64,000 bases of DNA from Anoplopoma fimbria (GCF_027596085.1 NC_072472.1:22153552-22217551); one strand, 5' to 3'; counted from the stretch's first letter, positions 51,177-62,939 are shown. A program made the numbers and translations. The notes: generated from the letters alone by a model not told the origin.

Positions 51177-51640
51177 ACGGCCGCGATCCTCGGGACGTGA
51201 CCGATTAGACGGTCACTCATAACCACTGCTCACCTTTGTAGCGTTCAACCAACCACATGTCAAGAAGCAAAGGATTTACACCACTACCTTGTGTACAAAT
51301 TATATGTTTACAGATCAACGATATATTGTGATGTTAGCTATAGAACGGGTTCTAGTTGTGGTGTTTACAATATATATTTTTTATCGTTTGGTGACTGGTT
51401 CTGTCTTTTGCACTCTACACACTTCCACTCACAAGCAGTGTGTGTCTACAACCTTTAGTTCCTTTAGGTTCAAGGGGTTGGTGTTAATTCAGTGGACATT
51501 AAAGCATTTTTAAGGGCTCATTATCTGGTGTGGGTATTTCACGTTTTTGTCAAAAATATATATAAAAAATAAAGTTTCATAAAAATGCCGGAGGCTCAAC
51601 AGCGTGCTGCTCGTCGGAGATTGAAGGAATAAAGCGGCTA
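51177..51640 (+). other. micu2: micu2 3'UTR
   Basis: Follows the TGA at 51174-51176. AATAAA occurs at about 51568 and again near 51628, giving a plausible polyadenylation region. Extent inferred. Confidence 0.5.
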
Positions 51641-52038
51641 TGACTCGTAACTATTTTGTCATTTATTGTAGAATTGACCTGTTCAGGTCACATGAGTATG
51701 TGGGTTAACCATTGAAGATTGTGGTGCTAATTATCTTACCATACATACAATTAAAAAAAGGTAAATAGACAAAAAAACAAACAAGCTTACCTCTGTGATA
51801 GATGGACAAATTAGTGACTGACATCGAGGTTGTCAGTGAGTACAGCATACACGGCTACAATACAATAAAATTACATTGAGCATGAAGCCATCTTTGGTCT
51901 TCTTATCACTATAAACAAATACATAGAAATTTGTATTGTATCAAAAATAGAAATTACATAGCCATATTGAAAGTAAATTCACATTTTTGACATACAATAA
52001 GAGGAGAATACCTAAGAGACATATTGTGGGATTACATT

Positions 52039-52333
52039 TTTTTTTTTTTTTTTTTTTTTTAATCCTTGGCTTTTAAGGGCCCAATGGTTTTGCCACATTT
52101 TGAACATTCATTAGTTTTTTCGATAAAGAATTGCATGATTCTGTCAATATCGCTGTCCTCCATCCGTACGGTACAACATGTATGACAAAAAATGAAGGAC
52201 AAAAATAGATTGTCGGTTCTAAAACAAGCGTGTGCTTTCTATCCGGGGCTTCGACAACGAGAGGCCCGCTGAGAGGCCCTCGCTGTTCAGGAACATCGAA
52301 GAGGGGAAGAGATTTGGTTTCGGGACTCGACAT
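52039..52333 (-). other. Unrecognised minus-strand frames ending in a poly(A) tract
   Basis: On the minus strand, an 86-aa frame starts at 52333. In another frame a 34-codon stretch begins at about 52164, with MEDSDIDRIMQFFIEKTNEC and then SKCGK (a CxxC pair), and ends with TAA directly before about 24 consecutive A (plus-strand T run 52039-52062). A stop followed at once by poly(A) suggests a retrotransposed piece of an mRNA or of a mobile element. No parent gene was recognised. Confidence 0.3.
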
Positions 52334-52339
52334 TCAGTT

Positions 52340-54400
52340 GTGACGTAAGCAGCTCTTCCCTCCCAGGTAAGCCCGAAACCCACCCCCCCCGACAGACGGA
52401 CCGTCCCTCTTCATTAGTTAGCGCTGTGTGTGTATGTGTGTGTGTGTAGCTGTTCTCCTGGGGTTCAGAGTCATTCTGTTCTCAGAGGCACACATGATGA
52501 TCTGCAGCCAAAGTGGACCTCTGCTTGAGATAATAGGGAAGTGCTTTCAAAGTGTTTGATCCACTGTGGGGGGAAAAAACAAAAGAAGAAAAATGTGTCA
52601 GGATTTGGGAACATTTTTGAACAATTTTAACAAAGCGGCTTTCCTTTTTAACAGCAGTAATGTTTTAAGGGGAGTACTAGTTGCCTGGGGAGCATTACCT
52701 TTAGACTTGTAATGTAGTCCTGGGGCAAATCATGCTTTTATCAAAACAACCGTGCAAGCTGTCACCATTGTAGACAGATCCATTTATTTGGGAGTGGAGA
52801 GAAAGTAGTCTACGGGGGTGTCTGCAGGTCTTGGGGATTAAAGCATTTTATTCAGTTCCCTCCAAAAAAAAGGCCGACAAAAAGGTCTTCCATTTTTTGC
52901 AACTCATATGGGGTCCAGGTAACGTCAATTGATCACTTAATTTACTACAGTAGAAAAATGTGATATAATTGTCAATCAATTCCTAAAAAGTCTTATTTAA
53001 ATTTGGTGAACTCTGCAGAAAGCCCCCAGGTATGAATTAGAGACATGTCTACCACATCCAGTATAGTACATGAAGTACAGCGGTTAGCTGATGACACTGT
53101 GCTACAAGAGAAATCAAAGCTGAGAAAGTGGCAGTGGGGATGTTACAACAACCTTTTGTTTACGTCATCCTGTCTAATTTAATTTTCAGAGCACCATGTG
53201 AATTTCCCTGCCAGTGTCAAACTATTGCGATTTCTCTTGGCACCACGACAGACTACACCCTTTGTTTTATGTTAACTTAACGAACAGGCTGATCATGTGC
53301 GAAAACACGCGGATTCACAATTATTATGGTGATTACATACTGAATAAACATATTCTTCAGAGCTACAGTGACTACACTTCTTTCTTTGCCTTTGTATATT
53401 CTGGAACATCACTTCAATGCTGATTTAACTCAGGGAGCATGAGTAATGGAAGATGACCTGCTTTGCAGATCAGCCACACTCAGTTCTACTGCTATGTCTT
53501 TTTAAGCAAAGCTGAATAAAAAAATAAATAAAAACTTTACGATGGTTGGTAACACTGATTTGCAATAATCTCATTTACATCTAATGCTTTTTTTACATTT
53601 CTTATTGGGGACTTCGTATCATGTTTGTTTTAGTGCCATCTGTTTGGTTGTCGTCTTTAAAATACACATATAGTTAATTTAAAGAAAGTGCTCATTAGTG
53701 CTGGTTATCAGACTGCTGTCACCTGTCTGTCCATCTTCCATTCACCGGTCGACCCTCATCTACCTGCATGCATGTCTTTTATTGTTGTTTAGTTGTGTCA
53801 TACTGATTTATGTATTTAATATACTCTGCATGCTTTTATGTTTTTGTGCTTCTGACATGTTTTTTGTGTCTAACAATGCAACATAATCTTGTCTTTCATC
53901 CATGTTTCTATTTAACATAATTATCCCTCATTTATTTGCATTGTTAGTGTTTTGTGAGCCTCTGTGTCACATGCTTAATAGTACTTAACAATGTAGTATT
54001 AGTGTCCTGAATGATCTTTCTACTGAAATTAATATTCTCTCTTTTATTGAGTATGCATGCTTGTAAAGGGTGATTGATGCATAACTTAATAATTAAGTTA
54101 ATTTAATTATCTTAATTAAGTTGTAATTTTAATCTTAGATTCCGATTTTTAGGGTGACTTTGTAACATCCGTCCAGGGACTACGGATGAAAAATAACCTA
54201 TTGGCTACCTCTGGTGCATTTACACAAATGTTTTAATTACTGTGCACTGTCCCTGCCAAATAAACCTATAAAACAAAATCAAATGTTTTGTTAAAGCTGA
54301 CCCCCTTACAGGACAGATGCATCCCTTGTGTTCACTGATGAAAAGACAGATGCAGAAGCAGGTTTTCCTCGTCGTCTTACCATTCACCACAACAAGATGG
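52340..54400. other. Spacer, probably including the irf2bp1 3'UTR at its right part
   Basis: Mostly AT-rich with no coding signal. Minus-strand AATAAA occurs near 54042 and 53925, either of which could end the irf2bp1 transcript that terminates translation at 54406. Confidence 0.4.
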
Positions 54401-54405
54401 AGACG

Positions 54406-56187
54406 TCAAGGGTCGCTCTCCTTCTTCACCGTCACGTCTCCGTCTCCGGCCAGGATGGTCGAGATCTCTCCCTGCATGAAGGCCCAAGGCACGGAGGATC
54501 CGGCCAGAGGACAGCGCTCTCCACTGGGGCAGTACACCTCCCCACCTTGACCTTGGCTGCGGATGAACCCCCGGGTGCAGGGGAAGCAGAACTTGTGGTG
54601 TGGGACGGAGGGACACTGGACAAAGTGGGTGTCCTCCAAGCGCTCTCTGCAGAGGGTGCAGCAGAGCAGAGTGCCCGGGGCGCTGCTTGTGGACTCCCCG
54701 GCCCCAGCGTTGCTGCTCTGCCCAGCCGAGCCCAGGCCCTGCCCAAGGGCTGCCTGGGAGACTGAGGTGGAGGCGGTGGAGGGGCTGCCACTGGTGGGGC
54801 GTCCCGCTGACGAGGAGTGGGATGTGGACATGCCGGGGCTTTCTCTGGCCATCTGGCTGGAGCTCAGGCTGTCTGCGACTCCCATGAGCGCCGAGATGGG
54901 CGAGGGTTGGCTGTGTAAGCGAGGCGGGCCCTCTTGTGGGGCGGCCATGCCAGGAAGCGGTTCCATGCCCGAGTAGGCACCTCGGGGCCATGGCTCTCTC
55001 GCCGGGTGATCGGGCCTCCCTTCGCTCTCTCCGTTCTCTGAGCCTGGGGAGGCCTTGCGGCGCCGAGTTGCGCTCTTCGCTGGTAAGGGGCGTCCGGCGG
55101 TTGCCATGGGCAACCCTGTATCTGGCTGGGGCAGGACCTCTTGAATTGGGGGCTCTTTGAACATGCGCACGCCATCGTTCAGCAGCTCGGACAGCCCGCG
55201 CCAGTCCCCCGTGCCCTGCCGCTTCTCATACTCCACATAGCGTAGCCCAGAGTTCACTGCTTTCCCCGCATCTTTGGCCGAGTCTCGGAACATCTGCCTG
55301 ACCAGGTCCGGGACTCCCGAGAAGATCATTCCAGAGCCGGCGGGGTACTCAACGAACACCTTCAGCTCGAACTCTGGCGACGTGCTGGTGTCGAAGGCCA
55401 GAACGCGGCCCATCAGATTGTGGTCTTTCCTGAAGCGCACGTTGAAGGGGACACAGCTGCTCAGAGCCTGGAGCACGTCCCGGACTGCTTTGGGACGGTT
55501 CGGCCAGCCTTCCACCCGGCTGCGGGCCACCTCGTTCAGTTCTGCCATCACTTCATTGTTCCTCCACATTGCGGGGTCTATGCCCACCAGAGCAGAGGTG
55601 CTAGCCCCGACGCCCAGGGACACGACCTGTCTTCTACCAGCATCGCCCATTATGGAGCCCGCTGAGACCGCAATCTGTGTGGCCCCTGCCCTGGAGCCTG
55701 ACAAGGGAGCTAAAAGCCCATGAGGGGCCGCTACTAACCCTTGAGCTATCAAGGCATGGGATATGGTGCCATGGAGACTAGGAACTGCCCCAACGATAGC
55801 TCGACGTGTGTTTGGGCTCTGTCTGCTGCCCTCTGACAGGGCCACATCTTCAGCTCTGTGCAGGCCATTGGGGAGGCGAGAAGACACCCCATACTCACCC
55901 CTCCCCCTATCCATACGCTCTCCATGCTGCCGCCCTGCTTCAAGGGGGCCGACCGAGCTGGGTTTGCCCTGCTGTGGACCAGGGGACCGGCCGTCCAGGA
56001 CTCCGTGTGTGCTCTTCAGTTGCCTGGCAGTTTCGATCAGGAGCTCTATTCTGTCCGCCCCGTCGTAGTTGACGCATCCCCGGCACACGGCCTCACTGAA
56101 CTCCCACAGCATGGCCCAGGGCATCTTGGGCAGATCGCAGAGGTAGCACCACTGCCGTCTGGAGGAAGGCTGCGAGGCGGAGGACAT
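54406..56187 (-). CDS. irf2bp1: Interferon regulatory factor 2-binding protein 1
   Basis: A single uninterrupted 593-aa frame, as expected for this intronless family. The N-terminal C4 zinc finger is at residues ~13-50 (CYLCDLPKMPWAML, CRGCVNYDGADRIELL). The middle has the conserved block AELNEVARSRVEGWPNRPKAV, then FNVRFRKDHNLMGRVLAFD and a basic RRRKASPGSE segment. The C-terminal RING-type finger reads CCTLCRERLEDTHFVQCPSV and CPSGERCPLAGSSVPWAFM, ending KKESDP. The start is the ATG preceding SSASQPSSRRQW, which matches the family. IRF2BP proteins are nuclear corepressors of IRF2, and IRF2BP1 has also been described as an E3 ligase. IRF2BP1 is preferred over IRF2BP2 and IRF2BPL because it lacks long polyQ/polyA tracts and shares the KxxSDP-type ending. 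Confidence 0.96.
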   Translation of the reverse strand: MSSASQPSSRRQWCYLCDLPKMPWAMLWEFSEAVCRGCVNYDGADRIELLIETARQLKSTHGVLDGRSPGPQQGKPSSVGPLEAGRQHGERMDRGRGEYGVSSRLPNGLHRAEDVALSEGSRQSPNTRRAIVGAVPSLHGTISHALIAQGLVAAPHGLLAPLSGSRAGATQIAVSAGSIMGDAGRRQVVSLGVGASTSALVGIDPAMWRNNEVMAELNEVARSRVEGWPNRPKAVRDVLQALSSCVPFNVRFRKDHNLMGRVLAFDTSTSPEFELKVFVEYPAGSGMIFSGVPDLVRQMFRDSAKDAGKAVNSGLRYVEYEKRQGTGDWRGLSELLNDGVRMFKEPPIQEVLPQPDTGLPMATAGRPLPAKSATRRRKASPGSENGESEGRPDHPAREPWPRGAYSGMEPLPGMAAPQEGPPRLHSQPSPISALMGVADSLSSSQMARESPGMSTSHSSSAGRPTSGSPSTASTSVSQAALGQGLGSAGQSSNAGAGESTSSAPGTLLCCTLCRERLEDTHFVQCPSVPHHKFCFPCTRGFIRSQGQGGEVYCPSGERCPLAGSSVPWAFMQGEISTILAGDGDVTVKKESDP

Positions 56188-56490
56188 GTTGTTTACAGGC
56201 CCTCGACCAAACTTTCTTCGGGAGGCCTACACGTTTACGGTCTGCGCTCGTCAACAACTCGTCAATTCTCAGACACCACCGCGTCTCGCATTTTACGATG
56301 GAAGTTAAACGAGAAAAAAAAACGAGCTCAAAACGCGACAGTTGACGGCGACATTTAAAACTTGGCGACGTCTTCTTTCTCGATTTGTTCGCGTCGGTCT
56401 GTGTGGAAGGAAGTAAAATGTTATAAGACACCGGAAACACCTACGCGACAATGGCGCAGGGCACTATGGGAGTTGTAGTTTTTGTTCGTG
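56188..56490 (-). promoter_or_regulatory. irf2bp1: irf2bp1 promoter and 5'UTR with a ZNF143-type site
   Basis: CpG-rich block immediately upstream of the irf2bp1 ATG. At 56461-56479 the minus strand reads ACTACAACTCCCATAGTGC, a full match to the long ZNF143/THAP11 promoter element. A YY1-like ATGGCG lies at 56454 and an ETS-like CCGGAA at 56432. The three are within 50 bases, typical of TATA-less housekeeping promoters. Binding is inferred. Confidence 0.6.
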
Positions 56491-57952
56491 CGTGGCTTTC
56501 AAATTTTTTCCTTTTCTCTAGTATTGTGAATGCTACAATTGTTACCTGAAGGTGCACAGGGAAGTCATGTAGACGAGAGATTTGAGTAGTTTATGCAGTT
56601 GTTATGAGAACAGAAGTAAAAGAACTACAATGGTTAACGTTAGCTCAAGTTAGAAACACTTTCCTATTCTTGATATCCTCCTTATGTAACCATACTTGGC
56701 ATAAACTGGAAAAGTTGTGGTCTAGGGCAAATAGCTACCTGTATGTGATTCCTCTGAAAGTTCCAGAGAAATTCTAGTTCAAAATACATGTATCAAGGTA
56801 AAAGAATGGTCCTTCAATGTTTTTAATTAATTGTTTTATGTATGTGTGCAACTTGTTTAAAAAAACTGCATTCCATTTATTTTTTAATGTATATGGAAAA
56901 ACGTAATGGTCCCAAGGACACCACGAATATAGGCTATGCATACAGCCAACAAATGAGCCAGACAGCGACACAACACTGAATAAAGTGTAGTCTATAGTTA
57001 AAGAAAACAAGTATATTACATATACATTGTATATGTGTACAAAATGTGTACAAATCACATCACATAGCTCAAGTGATGTGATTTGGATGTGCTGCTAACA
57101 TGCTTAAATAATTGAAAAATATTTAGGTGAATAAGTAAATTAACTGCTTTAATTCATCTAGCACTATTGAACACAAACAGTACGACTGTAAATAATGCAG
57201 TGTAGGTCTGTGTGCATTATGCTACACAACCGGTATGCATAGATGGGGCTTCTGCCCGATCCAAGCTACCGAATGCTGGTATGTGGAAACTGAAACGACT
57301 AACTTTTGGTTGATTGAGTTATTTCAGGCAAAGTTATATTCACAGCGTTGTTTACTACAAAAGGTGACAACTTGACAATGACATCTCGACAGTGACTGAA
57401 CAGATAACTGGCTCCTCCATTCTTTCATCTTCATCGTGATAATCTCCTACAGTCCAGGTATCAACATACAGAAGGGCCCTAACCACTTCAGGACAGAGAT
57501 GTTAGAAAACTACAGCTGTTTCTCTTTGTAAGAATTTTTTTTACTTCCCTGTGAACATGGGAATGATGTTTCCCTGTCAAGAGTGAAGAATTGATGAACA
57601 ATACAATACAAACCATCTATGTAGATGTGAACACTGGTTATATCAGTATTCACATCATGGTTACCGTTGATTAAAAAATAAAATGACTGAGGTCCACATT
57701 GAAGTATTTCAGGGTAGTGTTTTTTTTTCCTTCAAATCTAGTGTCGGGAACATACAAAATAAAACTGATTGCAAAACATGATAAAAGTAAATACATCATA
57801 CAAAATCATAGTTTAAGTAACATGTTCTAAAGCAAAGTAGTCCTAGTTTCTGTCAATACTGAACAAATGTTTTAATGTAACGTGACAACAGAACTGTATA
57901 GAAGACTCTATGCAATGACACAAAACATTACAAATGGTTTGTGGGGAGAGTA
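56491..57952 (-). other. Spacer and hnrnpl 3'UTR
   Basis: The hnrnpl stop codon is at 57953-57955 on the minus strand, so its 3'UTR runs leftward. A minus-strand AATAAA near 56877 would give a 3'UTR of about 1.1 kb. No other gene was seen. Confidence 0.4.
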
Positions 57953-59845
57953 CTAGTTGGCATGGTGAGTGGTTGAGAAACACAGCTTCAGCGTGTACGG
58001 GTAAGGCCCACCTGCAAGAAAAACCAACAAACATGCATTTAAAGAGAACGGTAAAATACGATATGAAGGCTATACAATTTACAGTGTATCGTAAAACTAC
58101 ACAACCAGCATTTAGGAACATCTGTAACCAGATGAGAACTTACTGGGGTTTTTCATCTGGAAATGGTTAATCAGAGAAAGGGCTTCCATGGCATCATTGA
58201 TGGATTCCCACTCCAGGAGGCCAGATGAACTTCTCTCACCTTTTGTGCCACACAACATGACTGATTAGATTACTAGAATAAATTGTACTCAACTGTGTGT
58301 GAATGTTTTTGAGTTCTTACACACATCTTATTAATACCCACTCGTTACTTCATTAAAAAAAAAATATAAGACAGAATCTTGTATAATATTATGAATTGGA
58401 AAGTCAAAGCCAGTTTATTCTAGTGTCCTGGCTGTGACTCATAGTACTCACTCTTTCCAGTGAAAAGCTTCACACTTGTGGGGCTTTTGATTCCAAGTTC
58501 TTCGCAGGCCTGGACAGAAAGACCAGTGTCAGTGTAAATTTTAGGCGGTGGTGTGTTTGAAAAACCTAAACTTCCAGGATGGAACCCTGGCGGCTTTCCT
58601 TACCTGGTTGAAGATCTCTGGAGATATGTCGGGCTGTGCGTTGAAGAAGTGCAGGACGTTGCTGGGGTGCTGGATTCGGTTTTTGGCCGCCTGCTCTGGG
58701 GAGGTGAAGCGGTTGTTGCGGGATCCGTGGAAATCTTTGAAGCTGCTGGTGTTGTCCTCCAACTGGTAGCACTGTCCTGGCACAATAGCCTGCTGCTTGG
58801 ACACACTGCCGAGGGAAAAGGACAGAGGTTATTCATCCGTTTATCTAGCTCTGCATCTTTTGTTTCATGTTTTGTAGTAGTTCGGACAGCTGCCCTTACC
58901 AAACGTTGAGTTTCTGTCCGAATAGGAAGTTGTTGTTGAGGTGAGTGATGGCCCTGTCCACAGAGTAACAGTCTCCCATCTCCACCATCGCCGCTCCAGG
59001 CTTACTCTTCATAAACTTAATCTGAAGGAAGTAAAATATACAGCTGACTTGTACACAAAAGGAAATAAAAAGAGCACGAAACTTGATCTGCAAATGGCAA
59101 TTTTTTTCAACTACCAGTTAATCACTAGATTAGATTATTGTGACCATGGTGATGTATTCAATTTGTCTTAAACCTGAGGATATTAAATTTACTAATTATT
59201 TACTAATATTTTGCCTTGAAAAATGACTAAAAATATGAATAAGTTAAAGAATAATGATACTCATATCACATTGGTGTTCTGTTTAACTCCACTAATCACA
59301 ATCAATCAAACTATTTCATTATATGTTCCTGTTTTGATGGTAAATGTGTATGCAGCAAACCATTTTTGGTGTCTACTAACTAATGCTCCAAAGGCGTTTG
59401 GTGGGCAGCCTTTCACTCACCCTCTCTACGTTGCCGTAGAGGCAGAAGATGTTGAAGACCTTGTCGGCGTTGACCTTAGCGGGCTCGAGGCCATAAACCA
59501 TGAGAACCGGGGAGTCGGCGTGAGGACCGTACTCAGGGGGCGGGGGTCCGTAACTGGGGCCGTAGCGCTGGCTGCCGCGACCGCGCCCGCCCATACCTGG
59601 CCCCATGCGGTGGGGAGGAGGCGGGCCATAGCTGTCCTCATTGTAGCCATGATAACCTCCTTGTGGGCCACCTTAAGTGGATAGAGGGAAAAAACAAACA
59701 TTTGAGGTACACGTTCAGTCTTGGAGTGTAATCCACTGCTCTAAACTTCAGACCAATTTCTTTATGGGATATTTACCATAATCAGGTGGGTGGTCTCCCA
59801 GTAGAGCAGGCTGCCTCTGGCGTTTATTGGGATTGGCGTTGGGAT
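57953..59845 (-). CDS. hnrnpl: hnRNP L, C-terminal half (RRM3 and RRM4)
   Basis: Seven exons in consistent phase on the minus strand: 59777-59845, 59421-59671, 58900-59021, 58604-58805, 58452-58509, 58144-58239 and 57953-58011, coding 284 aa plus stop. They read a basic PNKRQRQPALLGDHPPDYG linker, a Gly/Pro-rich segment (YGPPPPHRMGPGMGGRGRG) and RRM3 (SPVLMVYGLEPAKVN, IKFMKSKPGAAMVEM, THLNNNFLFGQKLNV). RRM4 follows (NVLHFFNAQPDIS, SSGLLEWESINDAMEAL, PYPYTLKLCFSTTHHAN). hnRNP L binds CA-rich RNA in the nucleus to control splicing and mRNA stability. The Gly-rich linker and RRM4 ending favour hnrnpl over hnrnpll. RRM1 and RRM2 lie beyond the right window edge. Confidence 0.96.
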
Positions 59846-60119
59846 CTAAAATGGTAAAATAAAAGTTGCCTATAAAACAGCTTCCTTGTTAAAAAATACC
59901 CAACAGATACATCAGCCTACTATAGGACAAGGTTGTGATTGACATGCAACAGAGGGGGCTAATACTTTTAAGTGTTAAAAAAAAAAGAAAAAGGTCTGCA
60001 GGCTCTAATTTGCTCATCTAATATGTGACATAATGGAGATTTTTTTTTAGCAGTGATTTTGAGAAAATAGCTTTCAGATATTCATCCTCTATCAGCCATC
60101 CAGGTACAAACACACACAC

Positions 60120-60155
60120 CTTGTGAATTGTTCCAATTGCCTTCACCATCAGCAT
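60120..60155 (-). CDS. hnrnpl: Candidate 36-nt in-frame hnrnpl cassette exon
   Basis: On the minus strand, CACAG precedes a 36-base segment reading (D)ADGEGNWNNSQ(D) when entered in phase 1, followed by a donor GTGTGTGTG. It exits in phase 1 and joins the next exon (ATCCCAAC...) in frame, and skipping it also keeps the frame. The GU-rich donor flank suggests regulated use. Not verified by transcripts. Confidence 0.5.
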
Positions 60156-61242
60156 CTGTGCAGGTACACATATACACACGTCAAATCCAAATAAACATTA
60201 AAAAGTATAAATTTGGCAACACTTTATAAACATTCTATTACATGCTCGACAATTAGATGGAATAAAAAGATCCTAGTTTAGATTAGAGAGTACAATTTGA
60301 ATCAGTGCTATTAGCAGCAGTCTAAGCATGTTTTATTGAAAACTATGAGAACTATACAGTTATTACAAACCAGGATAGGACAGACGTATAACACCAGACG
60401 TGAATTGACATCAATTGTTTTGACTAGATTACATTGTGGAAGAATGAAAAAATAACACCAAATTGTAGACTGGGCTTAAAGTAATCAACAAAAAAGTAAG
60501 TACTTATATTTTCTATAATATTTGTTGTAAAAAAAGCTTTCACGCATGCTCCAGAGGTTCAACAAACACCAAGGTGAATTCTCTGCAGACACAGACACCC
60601 GTTTCATAAAGGCAACTTCCTCTACTTTAGCAAATTGACAATCTTGTCATGGCAATTCATTTTGAAAGCAAGATTTAATTCCCTCATTTAAAACTGAGTT
60701 TTAGAATTTATGTTATTAATTAACATTGTTTACATACTTGATTGATATATCAAAATATAGTTATCATGATTATAGCTTGCTAATGCCTATACAGATTTTT
60801 GAGGAGCATCAATAAGTATGAGCCAATTGAAAAAAAAAAAAAAAAAACTACCGAGCCCTTAAATGTTTCTCATGATGCATGATTCAAACATCTCAGCTTA
60901 CACTACCTTTGGAAGATGCCGCCCTGCCATAAACAAATCACCCACATTACTAAATAATGTAGCATCAAGGAGGGATCCACACCAACACATTGATACACTC
61001 CACCAGGTTAAGGCTACAGTGGCCTGTCAAACAGATTTTCTTAGTATCACCCAAATGTATTTCACGTCAGTTAGGTTAAACAGTATTTATATATTTTGGT
61101 TACATTTAGCTTATGACATCCAATCTATTTCACATCTGTTACATAAAATAGTTTGAATATCCAAAATTCAAAATGAACTGTAACCAAAATATGAATCAGC
61201 AGAATATGTGTTTTGTAAGTTGTAAGATTTGTAAACGGAATC

Positions 61243-61419
61243 CAGTGTTGGAAATTCACTTTTTTTAGTCCACCTGCCACCGTGTCTGGTGGGTTGCAAA
61301 ATCCTCTAGCCACTCAATAGATTAACTTAGTTTTTTGGGCTGGTGGGGGAGCAAATCTAGTAACAACTTGCACATTTTGTGAGCATTTGGCCAGTGACTG
61401 GTGCTAATTTCCAACCCTG
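61243..61419. mobile_element. Short MITE-like element in the hnrnpl intron
   Basis: The left end CAGTGTTGGAAATTCAC and the right end (reverse complement CAGGGTTGGAAATTAGCAC) form imperfect terminal inverted repeats around about 140 bases. Flanking 8-mers ACGGAATC and ACTGAAAT are partly alike. Confidence 0.55.
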
Positions 61420-61945
61420 ACTGAAATGGATGTGGAGGTAATACTAAATCAGTGGCTGCTTTTAATCAGCTCTGGGTTGCAGATGCTAGTTGAATGTGAA
61501 ACTCAAGTCACACATCAATACAAGGAGGGATAACTGGCGTAGTCACCAAGTATTGGGACTTTAATTACAAGCGCGACCCCCACCACCCATTCTGCATAGA
61601 ACGTTGCATGGTACATTAAATCTGAATATAACACATTTTTATATTTTTGTTCAACATAAAGTGAACAGAAATAAAAAAAACTATACCTATCTAACTTGCA
61701 ATTTACCCTTACTGGAACAAACAAAATCTACTGAGATATGTCATAATAATGTGTCACCACCAGATGTGACAGCAAACTTAGGACATTGCTAAACCAAATA
61801 AAAACAACCAGCACTTAACCCAAAATCCAGATCTGTAAATTTTTTTACCTGACCATTTCACTACTAGTGCTACAAGACAGTAAAATCCAAATCAAACACT
61901 TTTTTCACTCCCTCCTTGATGAAAAAAAAAAAGAAAAGGTTTTAC

Positions 61946-62025
61946 CTAGATCAAAAGGATTTTCAACAACTGACAGACCCCACTCATTCCCTTGGGTAAT
62001 ACAGTGTGTGGTAACTCGACATGAG
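61946..62025 (-). other. hnrnpl: Candidate hnrnpl poison exon (80 nt)
   Basis: The minus strand has a strong acceptor (TTTTCTATCTTCTACACTAG), then 80 bases ending CTAG before the donor GTAAAAC. Entered in phase 1, the phase of the surrounding hnrnpl junctions, it reads HVELPHTVLPKGMSG... and ends in TAG at its last codon. Its length is not a multiple of three. Inclusion would therefore truncate the protein before RRM3 and expose the mRNA to nonsense-mediated decay. Confidence 0.35.
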
Positions 62026-62939
62026 CTAGTGTAGAAGATAGAAAATAAATAAATAAATAATAACATTTAGCAAGAAAAATCAGAGCCAGTGTGTCAATTA
62101 CAGGACTAAAATTTGCTGCTGTGCAATTGGCCTGTTGTATTAACATAAGGGCTAAACAATTCAACAACAGTCATGTTGTTTTAGTTTCACAATCACTTTA
62201 TATCTTTAACCATCAAGTCAGATTATCAATTCATTCTGTCAAGTACTTACAGCACCACACATGGAGCATGGGACACAGTGGGCAGGTAGGGGGCAGTCTT
62301 CAGCAAGGATGCTACCTGCCAACCCTGTTGACTCCAGCCTCAACTCATTCTCCCTCTTCAGTCTTTTCTTCCTTCTTCACTTCCTTGTATCCCAACCACC
62401 AGAAAGAAAAGTACATCCAAACATCCATGCTGGGTTTTGACTTGCCGCCGGTTTGTTTTCTTGAGTTGCTATTCAAAGGGGCTCATTTCCAGCTTACCGT
62501 GCTCTGACCACAGAGCAGGACATTTGCACCGTTTGAGAATGGGCTGTCTGTCCACAGACACACTGAGCCAAACCTGCATCACACGGGAGGCGTTAAAGGC
62601 ATCAACTATGGGCCAGTGCAAAAAAAGGGAAAATGAAACAACGAAGAAACAACACAAGAACAGCACAGAGAGGAGGAGGAGGGAAATGGGGAAGAAAGTA
62701 CAGGGGAAGAAACAAAACACCAGAGTCCATGAATGTAGGAAGCTTTAGGAAAGGATGTTGAATCTGTTTGCCTCTGTGCTTGTATGCTTGATAGGTGTTT
62801 GATGATTGTGTCTTCATCAGCCCCCCTGTGGATATTTCTTCTCATGTAAAAAAAAATGGACGCTCACGTGATGCTTGCTTATTTGGTTTAATAGCTGTCA
62901 GCCACTGGCAAAGTGGAAAGGCGTCTAGTGCTTGACAAT

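Noticed and set aside
54377..54991. Long alternative-frame ORFs over irf2bp1 on both strands (204, 119, 137, 166 aa and others)
   Set aside because: They overlap the intact 593-aa irf2bp1 frame, are Pro/Ser/Arg-rich by GC bias and have no recognisable domain.
57953..59845. Assignment to hnrnpll
   Set aside because: The Gly/Pro-rich segment before RRM3 and the basic NPNKRQRQ linker are those of hnRNP L.
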